A stretch of 64,000 nucleotides of DNA from Phorcysia thermohydrogeniphila (GTDB lineage: Bacteria > Aquificota > Aquificia > Desulfurobacteriales > Desulfurobacteriaceae), in the NCBI RefSeq assembly GCF_004339575.1, contig NZ_SMFV01000001.1:461044-525043 (forward strand). Reading direction: 5' to 3'. Below the pieces are notes generated by a model. The model saw only the letters and a program-made list of their open reading frames with translations, was not told where the DNA came from and searched no databases. Position numbers and translations under genes: made by a program. Positions 26,720-34,624 of the stretch are shown piece after piece (within the stretch, counting starts at the first letter, position 1; each line of letters opens with the position of its first letter).

Positions 26720-26936
26720 CCACGGGGTAGTTAAGGTAAACGGCCAGCCTGCCAAACCTTCTAAAAGCGTAAAGCCCGGAGATGTGGTAGAGATAGACAC
26801 CATCTCCCGCTACTTCAAGTTTCGCATCTTAGAAGTGCCCAACTCTAAGAACGTCTCAAAGAAAAAGGCCAGAGAACTTGTAGAAATCCTCGTTGACCGT
26901 AAGAAAGACATCAGGGACATAATAGACCTAATCTAA
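26649..26936 (+). CDS. rqcP: S4-domain RNA-binding protein (RqcP/YabO/Hsp15-like)
   Basis: 95 residues. An S4 domain occupies the first 60 residues (Met-Arg-Leu-Asp-Gln-Phe-Leu-Lys-x-Ser-Arg-x-Ile-Lys-Arg-Arg, then Val-x-Val-Asn-Gly-x-Pro-Ala-Lys and Val-Lys-Pro-Gly-Asp). This closely follows RqcP, which supports poly-Ala tailing of stalled nascent chains on 50S subunits; the related Hsp15 is an alternative. The GTG start lies inside the LapA gene. Confidence 0.85.
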   Translation: MRLDQFLKLSRVIKRRSQAKELCDHGVVKVNGQPAKPSKSVKPGDVVEIDTISRYFKFRILEVPNSKNVSKKKARELVEILVDRKKDIRDIIDLI

Positions 26937-26952
26937 TCGTGAGAGGTCGTAA

Positions 26953-28545
26953 ATGAAAACCTTTGTAGAACGAGCATTTGAAAACATAAGAGAACACCCA
27001 GAGAAGGAAATTCTCATAGGAAAAAGGAACGGAAAGTACTTCCCGTTAACTTACGGTGACTTCGGGAAACAGATTTCAACCTTCCAGAAGGCTATGGAAA
27101 ATCTTGGTGAGGAGGACCGCGTAGTTATCTTCATGGAGAACCGTCCTGAGTGGGTATCGGCCTTCTTCGCAGTTCTCTTTAAAGGTGGTATAGCCGTTCC
27201 AGTTGACTACCTACTTTCTGCAAGGGAGCTCTTTAACATCCTAAAGGACTCCCAGCCACGCTACATCGTAACTTCAGGGGAAAACCTAAGAAAGGTTAAG
27301 GAAGCAATCAAGAACATCGGCTACCACGTCCACGTCATAAATACAGACGAGCTTGACTTTTCTACAAGCAGTGGGAAGTTCAAGTTCACAGAGAGAAACA
27401 TAGACGACGTAATAGTCATACTCTACACCTCAGGAACAACCGGAAACCCAAAGGGGGTAATGCTTACAACGAGAAACCTTGACCACAACGTTAGGGCAGT
27501 TGAAAAGCTCGGCTTTTTAAAGGAAGATGACAAGTTCGTCGCAATCCTACCCTTCCACCACACCTACCCCCTAATGGCAACCGTTCTCCTACCTGTGACG
27601 TTAAGACTCCCTCTCGTCTTCATTGAAAAGCTCACTCCTACCGACATCCTCTCAACTATCAACGAGCAGGGTGTTACCATCTTAGTAGGAGTTCCAAAGC
27701 TCTATCAGGTGATTCACCACAACATAATGGCCGAGATAAAGAAGCTACCGGCAGTAAAGAGACGGGCCGTTATGACGGCCTTAAAGCTCTTTAGGAAGTT
27801 TGACGTAAAGCCTATTGAGAAGAAAGTGTTTAAAGAAATTCACAACCGTATCGGAAAATCTCTGCGCTTCATGATAAGCGGTGGGGCAAAGCTAAGCGAG
27901 GAGGTCTGGAGAGACTTCGAGGCCTTCGGCTTCAACATCCTTGAAGGATACGGACTAACGGAAACCTCCCCGTTAATCTCCGTCAATAGACCTGACAAAA
28001 AGAAGATAGGAACTGCAGGGCCTCCAGTTGACGAGGTAGAGGTAAAGGTAACTGAGAAAGGGGAAATAATCGTTCGTGGCCCAAACGTTATGAAGGGCTA
28101 CTACAACAAGCCCGAGGAGACAGCAAAGGTTATAAAAGACGGCTGGTTCTACACAGGCGACCTTGGCTACATTGATGAGGATGGTTTTATCCACATAACC
28201 GGAAGGGCTAAGGAAGTTATAGTCCTTGATAACGGAAAGAACGTTTACCCAGAGGACATTGAGCTGGAGATACTCAAAAGCCCCTACATCTTAGAGGTTG
28301 GAATCTTCTATCAGGACGGAAAGCTAAAAGCAATCGTGAGGCCAGACTTTGAGCTCTTAGTTGAGGACGGTATAGAGGACGTAAGGGAGTTTATAAAGAA
28401 GGAGATTCAGAGGACTACGAGACACCTTCAGCCCTACAAGAAGGTAAAGGAGTTTAAGTTGGTGGACAGGGAGCTCCCCAGAACCCGTATCGGAAAGCTC
28501 AGAAGGTTTCTGCTACCGGAGCTCTGGAAAGAAATCAAGGAGTGA
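26953..28545 (+). CDS. AMP-dependent acyl-CoA synthetase (long-chain fatty acid ligase type)
   Basis: 530 residues of the ANL superfamily. The AMP/ATP loop is Tyr-Thr-Ser-Gly-Thr-Thr-Gly-Asn-Pro-Lys-Gly-Val; the motif Glu-Gly-Tyr-Gly-Leu-Thr-Glu-Thr-Ser-Pro and the Gly-Trp-Phe-Tyr-Thr-Gly-Asp-Leu hinge are complete, and the C-terminal Arg-x-Gly-Lys supplies the catalytic Lys. It activates a carboxylate, most likely a fatty acid, as acyl-AMP and then acyl-CoA. The substrate cannot be read from the sequence. dapF follows after four bases. Confidence 0.88.
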   Translation: MKTFVERAFENIREHPEKEILIGKRNGKYFPLTYGDFGKQISTFQKAMENLGEEDRVVIFMENRPEWVSAFFAVLFKGGIAVPVDYLLSARELFNILKDSQPRYIVTSGENLRKVKEAIKNIGYHVHVINTDELDFSTSSGKFKFTERNIDDVIVILYTSGTTGNPKGVMLTTRNLDHNVRAVEKLGFLKEDDKFVAILPFHHTYPLMATVLLPVTLRLPLVFIEKLTPTDILSTINEQGVTILVGVPKLYQVIHHNIMAEIKKLPAVKRRAVMTALKLFRKFDVKPIEKKVFKEIHNRIGKSLRFMISGGAKLSEEVWRDFEAFGFNILEGYGLTETSPLISVNRPDKKKIGTAGPPVDEVEVKVTEKGEIIVRGPNVMKGYYNKPEETAKVIKDGWFYTGDLGYIDEDGFIHITGRAKEVIVLDNGKNVYPEDIELEILKSPYILEVGIFYQDGKLKAIVRPDFELLVEDGIEDVREFIKKEIQRTTRHLQPYKKVKEFKLVDRELPRTRIGKLRRFLLPELWKEIKE

Positions 28546-28549
28546 GAGG

Positions 28550-29365
28550 ATGGATAGACTTCCCTTCTCAAAGCTTCAGGGGACGGGAAACGACTTTGTA
28601 ATAGTAGACAACAGGGAAAACATATTTGAAGCCTTCTGTAAGGGAATACCCGAAAGGGAAGCGGTAAAGAGAATCTGTAGCCGCAGGACGGGGGTCGGAG
28701 CAGACGGCTTAATCCTGATAGAGACTTCTAACATTGCCAATTTTCGCTGGAGGTTCTTTAACTCCGACGGCTCTGTTGCAGAGATGTGTGGAAACGGCGC
28801 AAGGTGCGCTGCCCGATTTGCCAAAGAGAAGGGAATAGCCCCAGACAAGATGAAGTTTGAGACCTTGGCCGGAATTATTGAGGCAGAGGTTAAGGGCAGA
28901 AGCGTTAAGGTTAAGCTCTCCAAGCCAAAGGACCTAAAACAGAACATTAAAGTCTGCGGACTTACCGGACACTTCATAAATACGGGAGTTCCCCACTTCG
29001 TCGTCTTTGCGGACAGGGTTGACTTGGTTAACGTTAAAGAGCTTGGCAGAAAAATAAGGAACGATGAGCTCTTTAAGCCCAACGGAACGAACGTTAACTT
29101 TGCAGAAGTAAGGCTTGACAGGATTCTCGTAAGAACCTACGAAAGGGGCGTTGAGGACGAGACCCTTGCCTGCGGAACGGGCTCTGTTGCCTCTGCCCTC
29201 ATCGCCGCTAAGGTATTCAACCTCTCCTCTCCGGTTACGGTTGAAACAAGGAGCGGAGAACGATTGAAGGTTTACTTTGACGAGGACTTTGAAGAGGTTT
29301 TCCTTGAAGGTGAAACGGTTTACGTTTACGAGGGAGAACTGAGAAGGGAGCTCCTTGATGGATGA
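28550..29365 (+). CDS. dapF: Diaminopimelate epimerase
   Basis: 271 residues, standard size. Two catalytic cysteines are in Met-Cys-Gly-Asn-Gly-Ala-Arg-Cys and Ala-Cys-Gly-Thr-Gly-Ser; the N-terminus Gly-Thr-Gly-Asn-Asp-Phe is typical. It makes meso-DAP for lysine and peptidoglycan. dapE, another step of the pathway, is at 44.1 kb. The gene overlaps the UDG gene by 8 bp. Confidence 0.96.
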   Translation: MDRLPFSKLQGTGNDFVIVDNRENIFEAFCKGIPEREAVKRICSRRTGVGADGLILIETSNIANFRWRFFNSDGSVAEMCGNGARCAARFAKEKGIAPDKMKFETLAGIIEAEVKGRSVKVKLSKPKDLKQNIKVCGLTGHFINTGVPHFVVFADRVDLVNVKELGRKIRNDELFKPNGTNVNFAEVRLDRILVRTYERGVEDETLACGTGSVASALIAAKVFNLSSPVTVETRSGERLKVYFDEDFEEVFLEGETVYVYEGELRRELLDG

Positions 29366-30032
29366 GCTCAGGAAATACCTTGAATTTCTAAAGCTCATTG
29401 GCTTTAACGAACTAAGACTCAAAGAGGGAGTTAAGAGTATGCCGGTAAAGGATAGAAACTTTGAGGAGGAGCTTGAATCTTTAAAGGAAGAGGTTCTCAA
29501 GTGCTGTAAGTGTAGGCTCTGCGAAAAACGGACGAACGTCGTCTTCGGTGAAGGTGACCCAAAGACAAAGCTCATGTTCGTAGGGGAAGCTCCCGGAGAG
29601 CAGGAAGACCTTCAGGGAAGGCCTTTCGTAGGAAGGGCAGGACAGCTACTAACAAAGTTTCTGAACCTCTTTGGAGTAGCAAGAGAAAAGGTTTACATAA
29701 CCAACATCGTCAAGTGCCGCCCGCCGGGGAACAGAAACCCAGCTCCAGACGAAATCAGCACCTGTTACCCATTCCTTGAAAAGCAGATAGAGCTCATATC
29801 ACCGGACGTTATCCTTTGCCTTGGCGCCTTCTCCACAAGGACAATTCTCAACCTTCCAGAAAAAGCTGCCATCTCCAAGCTAAGAGGTAAACCTCAAAAA
29901 GTAAACATCGGCGGAAAGGAGATAACTGTAATTCCAACCTTCCATCCAGCATACCTCCTAAGAAACAGGCGAGGAGAACCCGAATTTCAAAAAGATTTGG
30001 AAATGGCCCTCAAGCTTGCCGGCTTTATCTAA
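29358..30032 (+). CDS. Type 4 (Fe-S) uracil-DNA glycosylase
   Basis: 224 residues. Cysteines at 49, 50, 52 and 55 and further cysteines downstream supply the [4Fe-4S] ligands. The active-site loop Gly-Glu-Ala-Pro-Gly-Glu-Gln-Glu at 76-83, Gly-Arg-Pro-Phe-Val-Gly-Arg-Ala-Gly, Asn-Ile-Val-Lys-Cys-Arg-Pro-Pro-Gly-Asn-Arg and a terminal His-Pro-Ala-Tyr identify thermophilic family 4 UDG, which removes uracil from deaminated DNA. Start taken at ATG 29358; TTG 29355 is also in frame. It ends 8 bp inside the convergent secreted protein gene. Confidence 0.92.
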   Translation: MDELRKYLEFLKLIGFNELRLKEGVKSMPVKDRNFEEELESLKEEVLKCCKCRLCEKRTNVVFGEGDPKTKLMFVGEAPGEQEDLQGRPFVGRAGQLLTKFLNLFGVAREKVYITNIVKCRPPGNRNPAPDEISTCYPFLEKQIELISPDVILCLGAFSTRTILNLPEKAAISKLRGKPQKVNIGGKEITVIPTFHPAYLLRNRRGEPEFQKDLEMALKLAGFI

Positions 30033-30795
30033 GTTTTTTCCACTGCCTTAGGTTGTGAACGACAAAAGAGCTAACGCCAGTTCTTTCACACACTTTTTCC
30101 ATAAGGCTTTTCATTTCTAACTCGCCTTCAAAATCTCTTGCTCTAAGAGCCAAAGTTACACTACTTTCCGGTTCGTAAGATAGAAAAGGTGATAGAAGTT
30201 TCGCGATTCTTCTAACGCTTTTTGTACCATATATCATCACAACTGTACCGTCGCAGTTACTAATAACCTCCGGTATTACTTCACGGTAGTGGTAGGGATT
30301 AACCGCAATAGTTAACCTGTGACCGTACTGCTTAGTTAAAGCGTAGGCTTTTTTTAGGAGCTCCACAAAAAGGGCTAAGTAGAGCTCTCTGTTTTCCTTA
30401 AAGTCCGGTAGAGTGTGAGGTTCCACATCAAAGTGAACGTCATACCCCATCTCCATTATTGCTTCCATTTTAGCTTTGACCTTTTCCCACTTCTCTGGAA
30501 AAATGTAAGTAGGCTCGCTCAAGACGAGCTCAACTTCTATTCCTTCACTCTTTAGACGTTCAATAAATTGCTTTACCTCCTTGCTACCTATAACAGCACT
30601 GGCAGATACCTTAACTGCTACAATATCTCTTGAGACAATAAATTCATTGATTTCCTCTAAGGAATAAACTCTAAAGGCTTTTGACCAGATATAAATCCCT
30701 TTCCTGTAGTTTCCACAATCAGCTTTTGCTGAATTAGACCAACTCAAAAGTGGAAAAATCAGGAATAGAATTAGGAGCAAAATAGCTTTTTTCAT
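30025..30795 (-). CDS. Secreted protein of unknown function, possible TIM-barrel hydrolase
   Basis: 256 residues. A signal peptide (Met-Lys-Lys, hydrophobic core, about residues 1-23) targets it to the periplasm. The mature part alternates strands and helices as in a beta/alpha barrel, and an acidic His-Phe-Asp-Val-Glu-Pro-His motif near the middle resembles the strand-4 acid pair of glycoside-hydrolase-like barrels. No family is recognised. The ATG at 30795 is chosen because it begins the signal peptide and follows GAGGGACGAGGG. The gene is a single minus unit in a plus-strand region. Confidence 0.7.
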   Translation of the reverse strand: MKKAILLLILFLIFPLLSWSNSAKADCGNYRKGIYIWSKAFRVYSLEEINEFIVSRDIVAVKVSASAVIGSKEVKQFIERLKSEGIEVELVLSEPTYIFPEKWEKVKAKMEAIMEMGYDVHFDVEPHTLPDFKENRELYLALFVELLKKAYALTKQYGHRLTIAVNPYHYREVIPEVISNCDGTVVMIYGTKSVRRIAKLLSPFLSYEPESSVTLALRARDFEGELEMKSLMEKVCERTGVSSFVVHNLRQWKKLR

Positions 30796-30877
30796 CCCTC
30801 GTCCCTCGTGAATTGTTTCCTTTTCCTGTTTTAACAAATAGAAGAAGGTTATGTCAAACTCAAACGATTTCAGATTG

Positions 30878-30886
30878 TGCTACAAT
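30878..30886 (+). promoter_or_regulatory. Candidate extended -10 promoter for the endonuclease III-like gene
   Basis: TGCTACAAT fits an extended -10 (TG-n-TATAAT with one mismatch), 43 bp before the ATG at 30930 in a divergent intergenic region. A very similar TGTGCTACAAT lies upstream of the gene at 47550. No clear -35 is present. Confidence 0.4.
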
Positions 30887-30929
30887 GGAAAGGCTTATCT
30901 GTATCCCCCCAACTGGAGGATTAGGAGGC

Positions 30930-31583
30930 ATGCTCAAAAAGGAGCTCCTCCAAAAAATAAAAAAAATCGCAGCCGCTCTTGAAATTACGTTTCCTCACCC
31001 ACACCGTCCTAACAGAACTCCAGTAGAACAGATGGTCTTTACCATCCTTAGCCAGAATACAACAGATAAAAACGCAGAAAAGTGCCTTGAAAACCTGAAA
31101 AAAACAACCGGCAACAATTTCCTGAAAATTCCAGAACTTTCGGAAAAAGAGCTCCTATCCGCAATTCGTCCATGCGGGATGTTCAGACAGAAGCTCAGAG
31201 CTCTCACCTCAGTGATGAAAGACTGGCCTATCCTTGAAGAAAAACTTAAGGAACTTCCCACCTCTGAAGGTATATCGCTACTAACCAGCTACCCGTTTAT
31301 CGGGAGTAAAACAGCACGGGTTGTCTTGACCTTTGCCTTCGGAAAAAATACTTTCCCGATAGATACCCACTGCTTTAGGATTTTAAAAAGGCTCGGCGTA
31401 TTTCCAGAAAACTGGGACAAGGACAGGATTTCAGAATTTATGGAAGAGCACTTCACAGCAACCTTTAACAGAAAACTTCACTACGACCTTATTAGACTCG
31501 GAAGAAACATTTGCAAGGCGCAAAAACCAGAGTGTGAAAGATGCCCTCTGAAGGAAATGTGTAAGACTCGGAGGCAGGAGTGA
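30930..31583 (+). CDS. Endonuclease III-like DNA glycosylase/AP lyase
   Basis: 217 residues from an ATG behind GGAGGATTAGGAGG; the longer upstream frame is not supported. The helix-hairpin-helix Pro-Phe-Ile-Gly-Ser-Lys-Thr-Ala contains the catalytic Lys, and Phe-Pro-Ile-Asp-Thr-His holds the catalytic Asp. The C-terminal cluster loop is C-x6-C-x2-C-x5-C, as in Nth. It should remove oxidised pyrimidines; a mismatch-specific member of the HhH-GPD family is an alternative. It follows the UDG gene region, giving a small base-excision-repair neighbourhood. The next gene overlaps its stop. Confidence 0.88.
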   Translation: MLKKELLQKIKKIAAALEITFPHPHRPNRTPVEQMVFTILSQNTTDKNAEKCLENLKKTTGNNFLKIPELSEKELLSAIRPCGMFRQKLRALTSVMKDWPILEEKLKELPTSEGISLLTSYPFIGSKTARVVLTFAFGKNTFPIDTHCFRILKRLGVFPENWDKDRISEFMEEHFTATFNRKLHYDLIRLGRNICKAQKPECERCPLKEMCKTRRQE

Positions 31584-32629
31584 ATTACCTAATAGAGTTT
31601 CTCACGAATGCTTTCCTCTTCACAAACTCCATAGCAATGTACTTAATCATTGGATTCTTCATAGCTGGAATCCTACACGAACTACTCCCTGACGACTTTA
31701 TAAGGAAACAGCTTGGAGAAAGGAACTTAAGATCATTAATTAAAGCAGCTGTTCTTGGAATACCGTTACCAATCTGTTCCTGTAGCGTAATTCCACTCAT
31801 CGGGGCATTGAGGAGAAAAGGGGCCAACAAAGGAGCTGTGTTAACGTTTACCATCTCTACACCTATCACAGGAATTGATTCCATCTTAGCTACCTACGGG
31901 ATATTTGGATTTCTCTTTACAGCATACAGGTTAGTTACCTCTGTCATCCTTTCGCTAATTGCCGGGCTCTTAAACCTAATTATTGACAGGAGCTCCGAAG
32001 AGAAGCCAATCACCGAGAGCAGCTGTTGTTGCAGCTGCTCATGTAGCATTCCCCCTACTCAAGGTCAGGAAAAAAAACAGTTTTCCTTCAGAGAAGCCCT
32101 TAAGTATGGATTTGGAACGCTCTTTAAGGAAACTGCCCAGCCTCTTTTCTGGGGCATACTTATAGGTAGTTTAATCGTCACCCTAATACCTCAGAACATA
32201 GAACCTTTCTTAAGAGAAAACGCCGTTTTCAGCTACGTTTTGGTATTAGCGGCCGCTATCCCAATGTACGTATGTGCGACCTCTTCCCTCCCTATAGCCG
32301 CCTCTCTTATTCTTGCCGGAGTACCGGCAGGGGCAGCTTTCGTATTCCTAACAGCGGGACCCGCCACAAACGCCATTACAATAGGGGTAGTAGACAAGGT
32401 TCTTGGCAGGAAATCCCTCTTTGTCTACCTATCAACAGTAATTGCTGGAAGTATCCTCTTCGGGATACTCCTTGACTGGTTCTTTGAAATCAACAGAATC
32501 AACGTCAAGGAGATAGTTCACATTGACGACACAGGTAACCCAGTAAAGCTCCTGTTTACAGCTATATTCCTGATACTCCTCTTTAAGAACCTCTGGGAAT
32601 TGAGAATAAAGCCCCCAGCGGGGACTTAA
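31580..32629 (+). CDS. SO_0444-type/DUF318 permease with cysteine-rich loop
   Basis: 349-residue polytopic membrane protein of the YraQ/DUF318 permease family, about eight to nine segments in two homologous halves. Diagnostic elements are Pro-x-Cys-Ser-Cys (66-68) in the first half and Tyr-Val-Cys-Ala-Thr-Ser-Ser-Leu-Pro in the second. A cytoplasmic loop at about 149-155 has five cysteines nearly in a row. The family is linked to metal or metalloid efflux; the Cys cluster suggests soft-metal binding (inference). GTG start overlaps the glycosylase stop. It ends two bases from the convergent CCG-domain gene. Confidence 0.85.
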   Translation: MNYLIEFLTNAFLFTNSIAMYLIIGFFIAGILHELLPDDFIRKQLGERNLRSLIKAAVLGIPLPICSCSVIPLIGALRRKGANKGAVLTFTISTPITGIDSILATYGIFGFLFTAYRLVTSVILSLIAGLLNLIIDRSSEEKPITESSCCCSCSCSIPPTQGQEKKQFSFREALKYGFGTLFKETAQPLFWGILIGSLIVTLIPQNIEPFLRENAVFSYVLVLAAAIPMYVCATSSLPIAASLILAGVPAGAAFVFLTAGPATNAITIGVVDKVLGRKSLFVYLSTVIAGSILFGILLDWFFEINRINVKEIVHIDDTGNPVKLLFTAIFLILLFKNLWELRIKPPAGT

Positions 32630-32631
32630 AA

Positions 32632-33480
32632 TTACTCCTTTTTCACCTCCACAAGGTGATGGCCAAGACCCGATTCATCTTTATCAAGCCCGAAAGCGTA
32701 AGCCATTAGTTCCGGCAAAAAGGCCGATGGAATCATAGGAGGTTTTTCCATCTGGAGCTGGTATATATCAAAAGCCTTAAAGCAGAGAGGACACGGCGTT
32801 GCAACAATATCCACCCCAACTTTCTTAATACTTCCAAGGATTCTGTTCAACTTCCTCATCGTCATTGTCTTGTCCGTAAAGTAAGCGTGGTAACCACAGC
32901 AGGCATCCTTTGCCTCGTAATCATCTACAACTTCAGCTCCCAATGCTTTAAGGACTTCCTGAAGAGTTGATGGATTATCACCGTCGTCTATAGCCGTGTG
33001 CTTCGGGTAGAGAACGTGACAGCCATAGTAAGCACCTACTCTCCAGCCCTTAAGTGGTCTCTTAACGGCCTTCCTAATCCTGTCATAACCAACAACATCC
33101 CTGAAAAAATCAAGAAGGTGGTAAATCTTATTTGTTCCCCTGTACTCAAGGCCTTCCTCTTTTAGGAGCTCATTTATCTCATCTCTTAACTTTTTGTTGT
33201 TATCAAGAGCATGTTTTGCCTTAGCTATAACCATGTAACAGGTGTTACAGGAGATAAGCATGTCAAGGCCTTTTGCCTCTGCAAGGGCTATATTCCTTGC
33301 GTTTATAGCGTAGGAGAGTTTCCTGTTCTCCTCGTCAATGGTATTTCCACCACAGCAGGTAGTCTCCTCAAGGAGTTCAAGGTCAACATCTATAGCTTTA
33401 AAAACTTCTTTCATTGTTTCAAACATGTAGGCGTCCTGCCCCTGAAAACAGCATCCCTGATAGAAACCAACCTTAATCAT
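32632..33480 (-). CDS. Fumarate reductase/succinate dehydrogenase CCG-domain subunit (HdrB/SdhE-like), copy 1
   Basis: 282 residues with two complete CCG domains: Gly-Cys-Cys, Cys-Cys-Gly-Gly, Cys-x-x-Cys in the first half and Gly-Cys-His, Cys-Cys-Gly-Tyr, Pro-Cys-Pro-Leu-Cys in the second. Such subunits (HdrB, TfrB C-terminus, SdhE) bind non-cubane [4Fe-4S] clusters and connect the flavoprotein to thiols or quinone without a haem anchor. ATG at 33480 follows GGAGGGAGTG and overlaps the Fe-S subunit gene; GTG at 33483 is an alternative. It is last in the minus cluster. Electron partner unknown. Confidence 0.88.
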   Translation of the reverse strand: MIKVGFYQGCCFQGQDAYMFETMKEVFKAIDVDLELLEETTCCGGNTIDEENRKLSYAINARNIALAEAKGLDMLISCNTCYMVIAKAKHALDNNKKLRDEINELLKEEGLEYRGTNKIYHLLDFFRDVVGYDRIRKAVKRPLKGWRVGAYYGCHVLYPKHTAIDDGDNPSTLQEVLKALGAEVVDDYEAKDACCGYHAYFTDKTMTMRKLNRILGSIKKVGVDIVATPCPLCFKAFDIYQLQMEKPPMIPSAFLPELMAYAFGLDKDESGLGHHLVEVKKE

Positions 33481-34594
33481 CACTCCCTCCCAAGAGTCCT
33501 TTAAGTTTGCTAATTAGCCCTTTGCTCTTCTTTCCATTTTGACGGGCTTTATCTACAACGGTACAGATATCTGCTTTGAAGATGTCACTAACCATCTTGT
33601 CTATCTTCCTTACGTGGGAGAAATCAAGCTCAAGGGCCTTTTCCTCCCTTGAAAGAATCTCAAGGTAGATATCCCTAAACTTCATAAGGCCTTTTGTTGG
33701 CTTGGGAACTTCCCAAACCTCAACTCCCATTTTTTCATAGGCTTCCATGAGCTTCTTCCTTGCCTCTTTATTTCCGTAAACTTCTTCTGGCAGGTAGAGC
33801 CTGTTGATCTGTCCAGTTGCGTAAATCCAGTCAACGTAGTGCTTGAGCTTCTTAGCACCCGGCTTGTCAGTAAAGCCTTTCTTAACAGCCTGTCCTCTAA
33901 GGTTCTGTATATCTTCGGCAGGCTTTACGCCTTTTGGACAGACGTGAAGACATTTCTGACACTGGACACAGCTCCAAAGTCCCCCAGAAATAGAGTACCT
34001 GATTCTCCTTTCTTTAGCTGTCTCAATGTCTCTTCTATCAACTTGAAACCTGTAAGCCTTTGAAAAGGCAAAAGGTCCCCTGTAACGCTCGTTGTCCTCA
34101 ACCGCTTCACAGACAGAATAACAGGAAAAGCAGAGCATACAGTGAATTTGGTCTTTATAAAGTTCCATCTCCTCAGGGTAAATGATACTTTCGTGTCTTG
34201 GGTCGGAAGGAACAACCCTTGGGTCAGGAACGAGCCACGGAATAAGAGTTTTCATCTTCTCTATAGGTTTATCTATATCAACAACCAAATCCCTAATGAC
34301 ATTCAGGTGGTTTAAAGGGTCTATCCTCAATGGTTTCCCCTTCCACGTCTTAACTAGTTCCTTCAGAGGTGTTTTGCAGGCAAGCTTTGTCTTCCCGTTT
34401 ACCCTTACAGAACAGGAACCGCAGACTTCACTGCGACAGAAAGCCCTAAAGGAGAGTGTCGGGTCAAGGTTTTCCTTTATGTAAAGGAGAGCGTTTAAAA
34501 GCGTTCCTTCAACTGGAACTTCGTAATCCTTGTAATAAGGAACCTTATCTTTTTCAGGGTCAAACCTAAAAACCTTAAGGGTTACAGTTTCCAT
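33473..34594 (-). CDS. Fumarate reductase/succinate dehydrogenase iron-sulfur subunit, copy 1
   Basis: 373 residues, longer than a classical SdhB (about 240). The plant-type [2Fe-2S] domain has C-R-S-E-V-C-G-S-C and a later Cys; the C-terminal half has C-M-L-C-F-S-C-x3-C and C-V-Q-C-Q-K-C-x3-C-P motifs for the [4Fe-4S] and [3Fe-4S] centres. About 120 extra C-terminal residues follow without cysteine motifs, apart from one near the end. ATG at 34594 is favoured by GGAGGTGAAA directly before it over an upstream ATG at 34606. Lies between flavoprotein and CCG subunit genes. Confidence 0.9.
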   Translation of the reverse strand: METVTLKVFRFDPEKDKVPYYKDYEVPVEGTLLNALLYIKENLDPTLSFRAFCRSEVCGSCSVRVNGKTKLACKTPLKELVKTWKGKPLRIDPLNHLNVIRDLVVDIDKPIEKMKTLIPWLVPDPRVVPSDPRHESIIYPEEMELYKDQIHCMLCFSCYSVCEAVEDNERYRGPFAFSKAYRFQVDRRDIETAKERRIRYSISGGLWSCVQCQKCLHVCPKGVKPAEDIQNLRGQAVKKGFTDKPGAKKLKHYVDWIYATGQINRLYLPEEVYGNKEARKKLMEAYEKMGVEVWEVPKPTKGLMKFRDIYLEILSREEKALELDFSHVRKIDKMVSDIFKADICTVVDKARQNGKKSKGLISKLKGLLGGSDD

Positions 34595-34624
34595 TTTCAC
34601 CTCCATGCATTCTCTGTTCTACCA

